Shown here: piece after piece, positions 23,977 to 35,982 of the stretch | Numbering within the stretch: the stretch's first letter is position 1 | How the letters are laid out: the number at the start of each line of letters is the position of its first letter | Source of the DNA: Panonychus citri | Lineage: Eukaryota > Arthropoda > Arachnida > Trombidiformes > Tetranychidae | Direction: 5' to 3' | Assembly: GCF_014898815.1 (NCBI RefSeq) | Contig: NW_026515473.1 | Span: forward strand, 830,063-894,062 | DNA: 64,000 nt | Translations under genes and position numbers: made by a program | Notes under the pieces: model-generated | What the model was told of the DNA's origin: nothing | The model's database searches: none | What the model saw: the letters and a program-made list of their open reading frames with translations, nothing else

Positions 23977-26900
23977 GGGTTTTATTTGGCAGCTTCCGAC
24001 TTTTGTTTCTACCAAGGAGCAATACAGAAAATAAGAGCTATAGTTAAACCATCATTAATGAAATGCTGAGAAACTTATATTAATAATAGTATTCTATCAT
24101 AGTTTAACGGAAAAAACTTCTCTGTTTGTATGTTTCAAGTCGAAAAGTTGAGAGACTTTTATCATTACCATCATCTGTGGACGAGAGAAAAACAGAAAGA
24201 TCAAGGGAAAGAGACAATTTTCTAGGAAACCTGAACTTCTCTGATTCGAAATATAATGATGAACTATTGAATACGAATAATAGACTTGGAAAAATATGAC
24301 AAGATTAGATGAGAGAAAAATGTTGAGTTACAAATGGTCAATTCTGTCGATGGGCAACGGGTTGAAGATGATGAGAATAAAAATGATTTAGATGATCAAC
24401 TCAGAAATAGAAGAGGAGAAAAAGCAAAATGAGAAAATTAATGATCTTAAGGTGATGATATATAACATTAAGGGGAATTGTAATTTATTACTTAGCCTTT
24501 TTTTCGTACCAAGATCATAATGATGATGATGAGCACTTTGATTGTTATTACTATGGTATAATAAGTTGTTGATAATGAGAAAGCTGGTGAAGATGGTGAA
24601 AGAAAAAAAAATTTATAAAATGATTTTTGGTCACTTTGTTGTTCAAGATCATCAATGGTCCATCATCATCATTATTATTTCATTAACCATCATCATAATG
24701 ATAATAATACATTCAAACAACACTTTTCACGCTATTTAACCTCATTATTGTTTACAAAGTCATTCATTTTCATTAGTTAACTCAAACTTCATCTATTCAC
24801 ATCATGAAGACGTTTAAGTCAACAAAGATTCATCATCATGAAACATCATCAAGATCGTCATGTTACAATTTATTCATTTATTGAAACAGAGAGAGAGGGA
24901 GCAAAAAGATGAGAGTAGCGTAAAACAGAATCTGAATCATTCATATTATCAGATTAATACACATAATTTCATATTCCTTGACTATTAGATGGGAAAAAGA
25001 AACATATTGATAATAAGAGTTTATCTTAAGCTTAATCTGGTTTTTCGTTTGTAAAAGATTAGTTTTAATCTCAAATGGATTAGGTTGTGGAGAAACTTTT
25101 TCTCTTCCTCTATGTAAACAATAATTGAGAAAATTTCATACATCCTTTGTCTGATCATTTTCTTTCCATCAATAAATTGCATTCCATGATCAAATACTAT
25201 AAGATGATGAGTATGATAATATTATATTCTTTGGTGAAAGGACATTTTCGTCCATTATTATTTACTTTTCTTTTTCTATTCTTTTTCATCATCATCATCA
25301 TCTGTAAATCTCCATCTTCATCTCTTTGTTGCGTGTGTGTATTCTGGTTGATTGAAAGTCTTAGTATTCACTCTGAACTGTTAAGAGTTTAATCATTGGT
25401 AACTATTCAATCGTACTCAAGTGAGGTACATTATCATATAACCAAGTCAACTAAACTCAACTGAACTTACAAATGAACTGAACACAAAAGGCTTTTAAAT
25501 CTTGAAAAGCAACAAACAGATCACAAAAACGAGTAAAGCAAATTCTTGGGAGCTCATCATCACTTACCTGATTCTTTTTTCTTCTTCTATCCAATGCTAC
25601 CTGTAAATTACATTATTTATCAGCCAATCTTATCTCATCTTCATTTTGGAAAACATCTTGTGATATACTTTACTTGCAAGAATTGATTCATGAAAAACTA
25701 TCTCAAACAAAGTAACAACAATCAGTGTAACTCAAGCCAACAGAGTAACATGATGTGAAAACCAAATTTAATTTACCAATGTTTAAGTGTTTATAATATG
25801 TAATATTTGGTTTGGTCACATCAACCTTGTTGACCAACACGATAATGTCAACAAGATCAGGACATTAATGCAATATTAAACTAGAATAAATTACTCACAA
25901 TGTTGAGAGGTTTTGACCATACATATATTTATATTCATTCTTAAAGATATTGATCAAGTTTTTTTTCTTCATTACAATTATTCAAATCCAAACTTTTAAC
26001 ATCTCTATTATATTCATTCTGACCTTTAGCTGAAATAAAATTTTCTTTTCAACTTATCTAGTTGTCTAACTCGTATCGATAGTTCTGACTAAATAATGAT
26101 AAAAATAAGTATTTACCGTTATTACTCCATAAAATAACCGACATCTAGTAGTACATGGTATGGGTAGTTCATAGCATTGGATTTGCTACAAGGTGACTAT
26201 TAATGAAAAGAATTTCAATAAAATTTGGCTTTAAAGGCTGCTCTTTCTTTCTCTCTCTCTCTATCCAATGAATTTGAAAATTTGTCTCAAGAATTTTTAT
26301 CATAATTTGATAAGGTGTGATTCTGTGATAGAAGAGTTGAAAAATTGATTTATCGACTCAAATTGACTCAGTATGTGTTTTCAATTCGTGATTACTATTA
26401 TTTTATGATTGCCATCATCATTGATGATCAATATGTGTTATGATCAGTAAATGATAAACACTGATTGCTTTTTTGTGCTCACTCAATTCTTGCAAATCTG
26501 TTGAACTGAACTTTCCTGAAAACCTTTGAACATCCATTCAATTTTTCGTCTATTCATTTTCCCTGTTGTGAAAAGAAAAAAAATTCCGAGTAGAAAATTG
26601 TAATTCAACCTTGATGAATGCTGATTATGTTATCATGTTAATGATTATGTCTATGGTGCTATCTATTTCTATATCTATCAGATAAGATGATCACGAAATA
26701 TTGAAAAATGTTTTGTTTTTCAATCTATTGGAGAAAATGTCACTCATTGCATTTTGATATCTCGGTGACTCTTCATGAGGAAAATTGAACTTTTAAGATA
26801 ACTGCATGGTCAATCAAAGATTTACTGTTATTGGTGGACAATTAATCAGTAACAATTTCCTTTTCACTAGCATTATGACATTAACCAAAACGAAACATGA

Positions 26901-28346
26901 AAGGTCATCATGATAAGATTCTGATTTTTCATAGAATATGTAGGAATCTGTCAAAAGATTAATAATAATTTGATTATTATCAATTTGCGAAAAAAATGAA
27001 CTAAATTGTACAACATTGTATTCATTTTTCTTGAACATTTTTCCACGATAAGTTTATATGGCTCAAATGAAAAAAGAGCAGCTCTAAAATATCAAATTCT
27101 GTTTATGAACATCACAAGAAGATCACAGGAGCCAAAGTTCACTTGATACTCATAATTTCATAATATATTTCTAGTGCTCTCAAACCTTACACAGCATAAT
27201 TAGGTATGTGAAAATAGAAATAACTTTCTTGACAAGTTGATTTGGATAGAAGACTTTTAACGACTCATGAGTGAATCATGAACATTCCATAACCATGCAT
27301 ATCGTATATGTACTTGATTACTGGGAAAGGAAAAGGTAAATTTGGGAGTGGGTTCATTTTCCACACTCTAATCATCACCAAAAACCTCTCTATATCTACA
27401 CATTCAAAATTTTTCCACCTTCTGTCTTTCCAATTTACTCCCATGAATCCCTCCCAACTCACTCCCTGTTACACATTGAATCACTTTTTACTCAGCCATG
27501 AAAATTAAAGTAGCATTTGAAAATGAATTCATTTCCAATGGTCTCAAAAAATGATCATCCTGGAAACTATTTCACTCATTTTCATATAATTATTCATTGA
27601 TCCATTCAATCAATCATCTTTTCCCTTTTTCTACCATGAACTTTTCAACCAACTCCATACAATAAACAATCTGCTTTCCACCATGATTGACACTGATTGC
27701 GCTCTATGAATTTAAAAGGTGAAAATTCAATAAAAATTTATTCTTTCTCTCTCTCTCTCTACTTATGATTCTAGTAACAAAAATCATATTCATCATGCTC
27801 AGGGAGTTTAATTTGTGTGCTCTGATTTTAATCAGCAATAAATTGCCAATTTAATACAAACCAAAGGTGTTTAAACTTTTCTCTACAATTCAAATTTCAT
27901 TTAGGATATTGATTTAGAGAGTTGATTTTTTCCAATCTGATTCAATTCCTAATCCAATTATGAGTAATATTTATCATTATTATGATTGCTTCTAGATAAA
28001 TTTATCAGTTGATAGAATAAATCAAAGTATGAGAGAGATAGAAAGAGAGAGGGAGAGAGAAAGTGAGAGTATCCTTCAAAATGATAGTATCGATTTTCGT
28101 TCAGAACTTTTTTGTTCTTTTCGTAGAAAAAAAGTTCCTTTTGTTTTTTTTTGTTAACGTTGAATTTTCGATAACATTGAAATGCTTTCCACCTTTATCG
28201 AAATCATAAGTTATCATCAATTTTATTCGAGCAAACAAAATGTAGTTCAGCTTTTTGTTTGCTATTTTCTCTTTGAAGCAAAATAAAAAGTGGGTGGTAA
28301 TTGGTGGTAATAGAGATCAGAGTAGTTCATATAAGCATTGGAATAT
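23977..28346. other. Intron segment, no gene recognised
   Basis: AT-rich DNA with trinucleotide-like ATC/ATG runs and a few short CT tracts (26251-26268, 27745-27762). The short open frames near 24542, 25147, 26814 and 27265-27508 are compositional and match nothing I recognise. Confidence 0.6.
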
Positions 28347-28628
28347 AAAATTTGGTAAGATGAGCGTTAATGGTTGGAGGTGGAGCTAATAGCTATCCAA
28401 CACACTTATCCCTGTGTTTGTTTAAATTAGGTTAGGTTAGGTCTTCATTAAAAGGGTCAAAATCGACAGAGGAAGGCCCGGAGGGCCTGGGACAATCAAA
28501 CGGGCGCACAATTAACCCAAAATTCAGCTTAATTTCAACACTTTGAACTAATGGACACCATCGATAAGTGTGTTGAATAACCACTGGCTCCACCTCCAAC
28601 CATTAACGCTCATCTTACCAAAATTTTC
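28347..28628. mobile_element. Short inverted-repeat element (MITE) with TTAGG units
   Basis: About 280 bases with arms of about 65 bases at each end. The left reads GGTAAGATGAGCGTTAATGG and then GTTGGAGGTGGAGC; the right is its near-exact inverse. The match continues through CAACACACTTATC. Inside are three TTAGG units (28427-28441) and a GC-rich hairpin, AGGCCC at 28474-28479 pairing with GGGCCT at 28483-28488. Its GC content is well above the flanks. No protein is encoded. Confidence 0.75.
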
Positions 28629-30016
28629 TTCTATTTATCTGCTCACACAATGGAATTTAATCAGAATGGAAATTAGACAACAATTAACTTTTGTTTGCTT
28701 CCTTTGATTTGTTCAAGTTTCAGCCATTCAGCGAAAATGAAATATAAACAATGAAAACTTATTCTACTCTCATAGTTTTCATATCATATGTTGTCTGTTG
28801 GTGACAAGAAAAACCTCAATTAAAACCATAAACTAATTATATTAGATAATTTGAGTTCAATTCTAATATTACAAAACAATAGAGATCAAAATCAGATATG
28901 CTTGCTGGCTCAACAGTTAAACTTTTTCAACAATTGATTCATCAATTGAATCAATCAAATGAAAAGAAATGCTCATTTTTTCATCTCGATAGGGGAAATC
29001 ATAAGCATCGAATACCATCAACCTTAAAGATAACATTTTGTCCATCTCTTTTGTTCGTTTGATAACAACAATATTTTGATTTTCATCAGTGAATTGATTA
29101 GAACATCAGAACAAAGTCGATTTTCAATTGTGTATATAATAGCTTCAGGGATAATGTTATAAAAGTAATAAAACTGTAATATCTTTTTTTCATTAGCACT
29201 GAAGAATAAACAGAAATTATCAGAAATTTGAACAGATGAAAACAAGTATCGACTTGGGAACATGATAAAAGAAACAAGAGTTAATAACAAGAAATAGTAA
29301 GATGATGAAAAATTTTTATCGAGATTATCATGGAAATATAAGCATTATCGTTTTTGTTACTTTGTTTCATTTGTACTCTCAATTCATTAAAAAAGTAACT
29401 TTTTCAAGTCTATTCAGTATCTTAAATTAGATTACCTCTGGATAAACTGATTCGATGTATCTAATGGGCAGAAAATAGCGACACTCATGAGCCAGTGTCT
29501 AAAAATCTGAATGTAACTTTCAATTTTTAAAGACGCAAAAAGGTAAATAGATGTTTGATTTCTAAATATCGTTGACTAACTTGCAATTTATTCATTAAGC
29601 TTTCATATCTAATGATTTATTGTGATGAAAACTAATTGAAAAGTATTTAAAATTAAGTTAGTTACATCAAACATTTCTGCCACTATGAGCATCGTCTCAT
29701 TTATCTCTGAAACCATAAGAGCCTCTTGATCATTACTTCATTGATCATGTGCATTAAAATGGGTATAGTTGTGTTTAGTTTCGGTAAAAAAGTTTAAAAG
29801 ATAGTCTGATAATTGATATTGTAAAGAGTGAAGGATTGTCATTGGCGATAAGAGAATGGATGTTAGTAAACCAGGTGATTGGAATGAATTCTATGGCTCT
29901 AATAGAAATATTGAGTCTTGTTTGCTATATAGGGCTATTTAACGTCATTTCACGCGAAATTTTTACCATCACTATGTACCAAAACTGGTTATCAAAACAG
30001 TTTCTTTGTTCAACCG
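28629..30016. other. Intron segment, no gene recognised
   Basis: AT-rich DNA. The open frame at 29836-30042 (68 codons) has some hydrophobic helical character but no motif I can assign; a decayed transposase cannot be excluded. Confidence 0.5.
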
Positions 30017-30106
30017 GGTACCACCTCTCACGTGGTACCTGATTATTCTTATTGGATAAATTTTACGGAAGAAGATGAGGGTGAGGGAGAAGATAATCTC
30101 CCTCAC
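30017..30106. repeat. Pair of perfect short hairpins
   Basis: GGTACCAC at 30017-30024 pairs with GTGGTACC at 30032-30039. GTGAGGGAGA at 30081-30090 pairs with TCTCCCTCAC at 30097-30106 across a 6-base loop. Both are perfect and GC-richer than the surroundings. Confidence 0.8.
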
Positions 30107-30334
30107 CACCAATATAATGGCTAGTTTTCGGTGGCTTTTCTTTATGGCGATCAGGGGTATGGATACCCAAGGTATTAATAAATAAAAGTTTTTTGGTTAA
30201 AAATATTTTGTGGCAACATTGGCACCATTACAAGGATTCGAATTCAATGTTAATGTACTAGTTTTATATACATGTATGTGATTTGTTTAAATGTTATTTT
30301 AACATTAGTACTCTATTCTCGTTAAATTTACGTA

Positions 30335-30648
30335 AAAGAATACTTAAGGTTTACAGGTTATTGGAACCAATAAATGACTATTAATTAAAAGTGAGATTCA
30401 GGTGTTAAGTGTTATCACAACAATCAAATGACTAGAGATTGATAACTTAGTGAGATTCTTATATTACGTGTTACTGGAACACTGTTATGACTAGATCTTG
30501 ATACGTAATCACTACGTAAGCCCGTTTTTAAATATTACGTGTTATCGAAAACACCCGAATGACTAAAAATTAATAACGTAGCGAGATTCTTGAATATTAC
30601 GTGTTACTGGAACACTCGGATGACTAAACATTGACTACTTAAAGAACA
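30335..30648. repeat. Diverged tandem repeat of about 60-75 bp
   Basis: Four to five degenerate units, each containing a variant of ATTACGTGTTACTGGAACAC, then AATGACTA, then TTGATAACGTAG and GAGATTCT. Units differ in length and by many substitutions, so the array is old. No coding frame runs through it. Confidence 0.75.
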
Positions 30649-31340
30649 TCATCCACTATTTTGGCAACCAAATTTAGTAAAGGACTGAATATACAAGATA
30701 AGTAATCGATTTGAGTTCATTTTTCATAAAACAATATAAGCAAACATATCAATAAAGTACAATGTGTACATTGTATAATTGCAAGGTAATTCAGTTGAGA
30801 TTTCAAATTGAAATCCCTTGAATTTTCCTAAGGAATGAACTATTTTGACCTGAATGAAATAATGAATATGATTCTGTAGTCAATTCAGTATAATTTTCGA
30901 CTTTGATGAATCAAATATTGCTATACAAATCAACAAAATAATTAACTCAAATAAAATTTGATAATACAACAGTTGAAAATACAGAAGAAACATTGTTTTA
31001 CTGATCTAATCAAAAATTCATATTCAATTAATTCGAATACACAATACAAAAGGTGGCGAAATTGTCCACCATTTCCTCAATAAAGTTAATTTATCGACCT
31101 CGAATCGAGGGTGTTGTTATATATCAATCAAATCAAAACAGTAATTACTATTAACGATTGAACCATGAAAGGCATGAATTATTAAATTGAATAGCCATCT
31201 TCTTCCAAGAAGGTTTATCATTTTTAGAAATTGCTATGACTTAATCTATTCCCCTTATCTAGTTAAACATTTTAAGTAAACATTAAAATTAACGTTAACA
31301 TTTTGTATACTATTTTTATAAGTATACTATTTTTTGTTTT

Positions 31341-31671
31341 GGGTGATGAGGATGGAGATGAGGATGAAGATAAAGAAGATGATGATAAAAATATAACTGA
31401 AATTGTATTAGTTAGAATAGGGATCTCATCCCAACAACAATAAAAGTCTATTTCATTTGAAATATGTGAAGTGAAGGTGACTACAAGGTCAATATTTGAT
31501 CCGGCTCGACGGACCAAATGTTGTAACATTACCTTCAAATAACCTTTAAACTTCACTATTATTTTATTTTATTCATATTGTTGTTGTTGGGATGAGATCC
31601 CTACTCTCACTAAATACAATTTTAGGTTATTTGAAACATCATCATCATTATCTTCATCCTCATCTTCATCT
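31341..31671. repeat. Imperfect inverted repeat with GAT/ATC-rich ends
   Basis: Left arm (about 31341-31441) and right arm (about 31577-31671) share AGGGATCTCATCCCAACAAC and AAATTGTATTTAGT-like blocks in inverse orientation, flanked by GATGA-rich and TCATC-rich tracts. The spacer is about 135 bases. It directly precedes the protease remnant. Confidence 0.65.
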
Positions 31672-31679
31672 TTTTTTAG

Positions 31680-31998
31680 AGTTGGCAATGTTGGTTGCCA
31701 ACAAAACTATTTCTTCAAATATGATTTGCAATCACACGAACTCTGTCAATCAAAAGGATCTGATCGTTACGGATATATTGACCAACGGACAGAGGTTCAG
31801 AGGGTTTATTGATACTGGTTCAGAGATTTCAATAATCACGATCGATGCCGTCATTGTAAGTATAGTATTTTTGGTTTTTGGCCAGATGCCAAATCTAATG
31901 AAACGTTTTTCCAAATCAATGAAGTGAAAGATTTATCATTATTGGAGATAGATACGGCCGATCGGATGATTTTCACTGATCAAACGTATAACTGTTAA
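31680..31998 (+). pseudogene. Retroviral-type aspartic protease remnant of an LTR retrotransposon
   Basis: An open frame through 31927 carries LIVTDILTNGQRFRGFIDTG followed by SEISIITIDAV, the DTGS catalytic loop context of a retropepsin. A second frame downstream (31880-31998, starting WPDAKSNETFF) could be its shifted continuation. No reverse transcriptase or integrase was found beside it. The type resembles Ty3/gypsy or Bel/Pao proteases more than the copia element at 40 kb, but one motif cannot decide. Confidence 0.55.
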
Positions 31999-32404
31999 TG
32001 ATTAAAACATTTATCAGTATTTACCACAATTTTTATATCTTGGTAAAATATTGATTGAGCATTTTGTAAAAATAATAATGAAGAGAGAGCGATCAACATT
32101 AAAATATCCAGTTTTGGCGATAATCTCAATTTTTAGCGAATTTATACTGATATCAACATAAAACTTCAACGATAAGGTCATTTTTGTTCATTTCAAAAAA
32201 CATTCAAACGATTTCTAAATGACATGAAGATGCATTACCATGCTTACAATTAATGATGATTATAAAATATTCTATTATTAAACAAAAAACCATAACTGTG
32301 CGACTTACCAAAGCAAGTTAAAATGAATATAGGTTTTGAATAATCAATTTTAGAAATAGATGTAATTAGCTACCAATAAACAAGAATGAAGAATAATAGT
32401 GATG

Positions 32405-33215
32405 AACTATCTTTGCGTACCTATCAAAGAGTAGAGAGAAAGAGACAGCACATAACAGAAAAACTATGAGGCAACATTTTTTTTGGTGTCGCGAGGTAGA
32501 GCCACTAGTAGATTTGAAAAGAAAGAGAAAAAAGAAAGAGAAACATAGTAAACTCAATGCAGAACTCAAATCTAATTGTTTTTAATGATTTTAACAATTT
32601 TTATAAATTAATTAAGCTAATTCTTAATGGTTATATGCTCTTCGTCCACAATTTAAGGACACTGATTGGTTAATTGTTACTGGAGTCTTAAACAACCAAG
32701 TTCTTTTATAATCAAATCGTCGAATATTTAAGAACAATTAAGTAAATTTTTAAGATCGGTAACAATAATCAGCCCGAAGGTCTTAAACCCACTTTCTAGG
32801 AAATATCTGATTCGTTTATGATTTTATTCAACTCAATCGAATTAATGAGCGGGTTTTGATTCAAATCTTATAAATTAGACCTTTAAGATCATTGCAAAGC
32901 AGAGCTAATATGTTCCGTTCAATTGATATATTATCTCAGTATAAATGTAATATATACTTAAGAATGAAAAAGAAATAAAACACACATAACTTATGAAATT
33001 GAGAAATCGCTTTAACTGCAGAAATATATATTGAGACTCAATTAATTTATAAAATTGTTAAAATCAAAACAATTAGATTGAGTTCTGTATTGAGTTTACT
33101 ATGTTTCTTCTTTTTCTCTTTTCAAATCTAATAGTGGCTCCACCGCGACACCAAAAACAATGTTTCAGTTTTCCTTCCTGTGCCTCTTGGTTTTTTACCT
33201 TGGTACCTATAGTAA
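32405..33215. repeat. Long imperfect inverted repeat upstream of the mariner remnant
   Basis: Left arm about 32405-32615 and right arm about 33035-33215 are inverse copies: the right reads TTTCAAATCTAATAGTGGCT and CACCGCGACACC, and the left carries the complements with a few changes. The spacer is about 420 bases with no coding frame. The right arm runs into the mariner transposase fragment. Confidence 0.7.
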
Positions 33216-33219
33216 AGAG

Positions 33220-33707
33220 CTTAAGGTATTTATCAAGTGCTTTTTCACTATGGATGGGACATGGATACCTGCATATGACCCTGAAACGAATTCAGAATCA
33301 AAAGTTTGGGTAATGGGCTGTATGTGTGTTGGAATTAAGTAGGAAGCATCAAAATTTTTTGAATTGATCGTGGCCAGACTGTGGACAGGGAAGTTTATCG
33401 GTGAAATTTGCACGAAATTGCACCATTTTTAATGTCAAGAAGGTCACCAAACGCGAGACGGAAGCCACTCTTCCTTCAAGATAACGCGAAGATGCACAAA
33501 GCCAAGGCTACAATTGACCTTATTAACGAATTAGGATGGGTATTGTTCAAACATCCACCCTATTCGCAAGATCTGGCCCCCAGTGAAAATTCCCTTTATT
33601 CGAATTTACACTACACAAGATAGGTTTGAGGCGGGTTTTACAGAATTACCAAACCGATGGCAAAAGCGTATTGCCTCTTCTGGGGAATACTCTATATAAA
33701 ATTTTAC
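33220..33707 (+). pseudogene. Mariner transposase fragment, frameshifted, 5' half missing
   Basis: Cut-and-paste transposase of the Tc1/mariner superfamily. Readable blocks: FTMDGTWIPAYDPETNSESK (first catalytic Asp, from 33244); after a frameshift near 33345-33370, LFLQDNAKMHKAKATIDLIN (second Asp) and LFKHPPYSQDLAPSE; then after another shift near 33620, ELPNRWQKRIASSGEYS, the typical mariner C-terminus, ending at about 33707. The third acidic residue, Asp in DLAPSD of mariners, reads Glu here. The N-terminal DNA-binding half is absent and replaced by the inverted repeat described above. Clearly dead. Confidence 0.85.
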
Positions 33708-34024
33708 TAATTTGTCTGCAACATAGTTAGGTTCGCTGTCAATTGAACTACCTAATAATAATGCAGATATTGAAAGTCCAGCTATTTTGAATGAATCAAC
33801 CTATTCTCTTATTAAACGTTTTAATCTTCTGCGTGGAAATAATAGAATCTACACAAGTTAAATAAAATGAAAAATATTTACCTAAAAGGATGATAGCCAA
33901 AATGGCCTATTAATCCGAATTTTTTGAAATAGGTATCAATCGAAAGCTCTTGGTGAGCTGAGTCGAACGAATTGATCAGAATAAAAAAATTATTTTTCCC
34001 TTGGGAATTAAATGTAACTTTTTG

Positions 34025-34583
34025 GGACACCATGATGCACCGATCGGACCCAATTTTTTAGATGTTACTTTTTATGGCGAGTTCAACGATGTACTCGGTT
34101 TTGTTCTAGAACCCCGCGTTTTTGAGTTATAATCGTTTTTTTTTGATATTTTTCATGGAAACAAACTAAACTAAGCGGTGGCATTCCTTTGGGACCATAT
34201 TATGCACCGATCAGACCTAATTTTTATGGCCAACTCAAATATACCAATAACTTTTCTCTCGACCCCGCGTTTTGAGTTATAATCGTTTTTTTTGATATTT
34301 TTCATGGAAACAAACTAAACTAAGCGGTGGCATTCCTTTGGGACCATATTATGCACCGATCAGACCTAATTTTTATGGCCAACTCAAATATACCAATAAC
34401 TTTTCTCTCGACCCCCGCGTTTTTGAGTAATTCTGGTTTTCTATATTTGTGTGAATATTATCATATGATAAGATAATGATAACGATAACATGAAAACGCG
34501 CGAGGTTATGGCGTATCATTTTACGTTATCAGGTAGCTTGTAAAAAGGAGGTCTAGAAAAGTTAGGTCTGATCGGTGCATAAT
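34025..34583. repeat. Tandem 150-bp repeat with a partial and an inverted copy
   Basis: Two nearly identical units start with ACCCCGCGTTTTTGAGTTAT at 34111 and at 34262, and the next boundary is at 34411. A diverged partial unit precedes them (34025-34110, with ATGCACCGATCGGACC). A short inverse copy of the core, TAGGTCTGATCGGTGCATAA, lies at 34562-34581. The high similarity of the two full units implies a recent duplication. Confidence 0.85.
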
Positions 34584-34590
34584 GAATAAT

Positions 34591-35980
34591 TGCATAGAAA
34601 TTATATTGATTTCATGTTATTGTTGAGAATTAAGTTTTCCTGATAAAGATGATAGAGTTACCAGATTATTTGCTCACACACGCATTTTATATTGATAATA
34701 TGCATTCTCACTTACAGTGAAAAAGATATCAACTTAAACGATTGTAAAAGTTTAAGTTTAAATATAGTCGGTTAAGTTTGCAAGTAGAATTTTGATTGAG
34801 TATAATAATGAAATTTTCAGTTTAAGGAAATTTTCATAAATCTACAACGTGTATATACACATACGCAAAAATCTAGACTAGTTTACTGTCATCTTTGTAA
34901 TATTCATAATTTCTGACAATCTTGAGACTTGCTGAATTATTAATTCAGAAAATATTAAAAATTGGTTCTTCGGGTAAACTAGTCTTAATACACTCTATTA
35001 GTATGTATCATATTGTTTCAATTTTTTCTTCCACAATAGATTTCCTAAGTTAAATGTTCAGTCAAAAATAACTTCAGACTTTCATTTAATTATCATCGTT
35101 AAACAAAGTGATTCGATGTCTCTCAAATCTGTTTTTGTTCAGCTGATCAAATATTAGCTCATGAAAATCATGATCATATTGGAGAAAAGATTGAGCTAAA
35201 TCAATTAGGTTTACTATTTTGAAAGTTAATTGTCCAAAAGTGTCAACATTGGGTCTTAATTAATAACATTTACAATGTAATTTACACCTTTTGCTTTCTC
35301 GAAACAACATTTTAATCGAAGAAAAACAAACCTTACTTGACCATTGATTAAATCTTTGGAAACTTTGACCGGACATTGAAGTGAAATACTAAATTTATAT
35401 AGACTTAATTTCCCGCTCTTCTATGTGATTAATGAAATTTCTTCCAAGTCTCTGAATCATTCAATTGGAATCAATCGTTTTGATGGAAGAAGACGAGAAA
35501 AAAACCAACAATTCCGAGGTTTTCTCCGAAAAAGGGAAACCAGAATAACTCACAACACCAAATGAAATAATTTAGATACTATTTCCGGTTCTCTGAGTTT
35601 CTCTCATTCCAATGATACAGATGATTATCTTTCAGTCTTCTTTCAATGATATATTTTCCGTTATCATCAACATCAAGTGCGATTGCCTTGGAAATCAAGG
35701 TTTGTCATCCTCATCTCTAGCTAGTTTTTATCACCTTAGGGTCTTGATAATATTCAGATACAAATTGAAACAGCAAAGTTAAAATCCACTTGGTTATCAA
35801 ATCAATCTTAAAAGTTCACAATGTTTTGACATAAAAAAACCGATTTCTCGAAGATATCAGGAAGTATTTATCTCTTTTTTTTGTTTTTGATAAACTCTGT
35901 ATCAATATCAAATATCTAAAAAACGATCAAACAAAATAATACACAGAATTGAGTCCATATCTTAACAACGTCCTAGTAAG
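34591..35980. other. Intron segment, no gene recognised
   Basis: AT-rich DNA without repeats longer than about 15 bases that I could see and without a plausible coding frame. Confidence 0.6.
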
Positions 35981-35982
35981 TA

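Noticed and set aside
29836..30042. Possible piggyBac-type fragment
   Set aside because: Hydrophobic stretch resembles parts of several transposases only vaguely; no catalytic motif.
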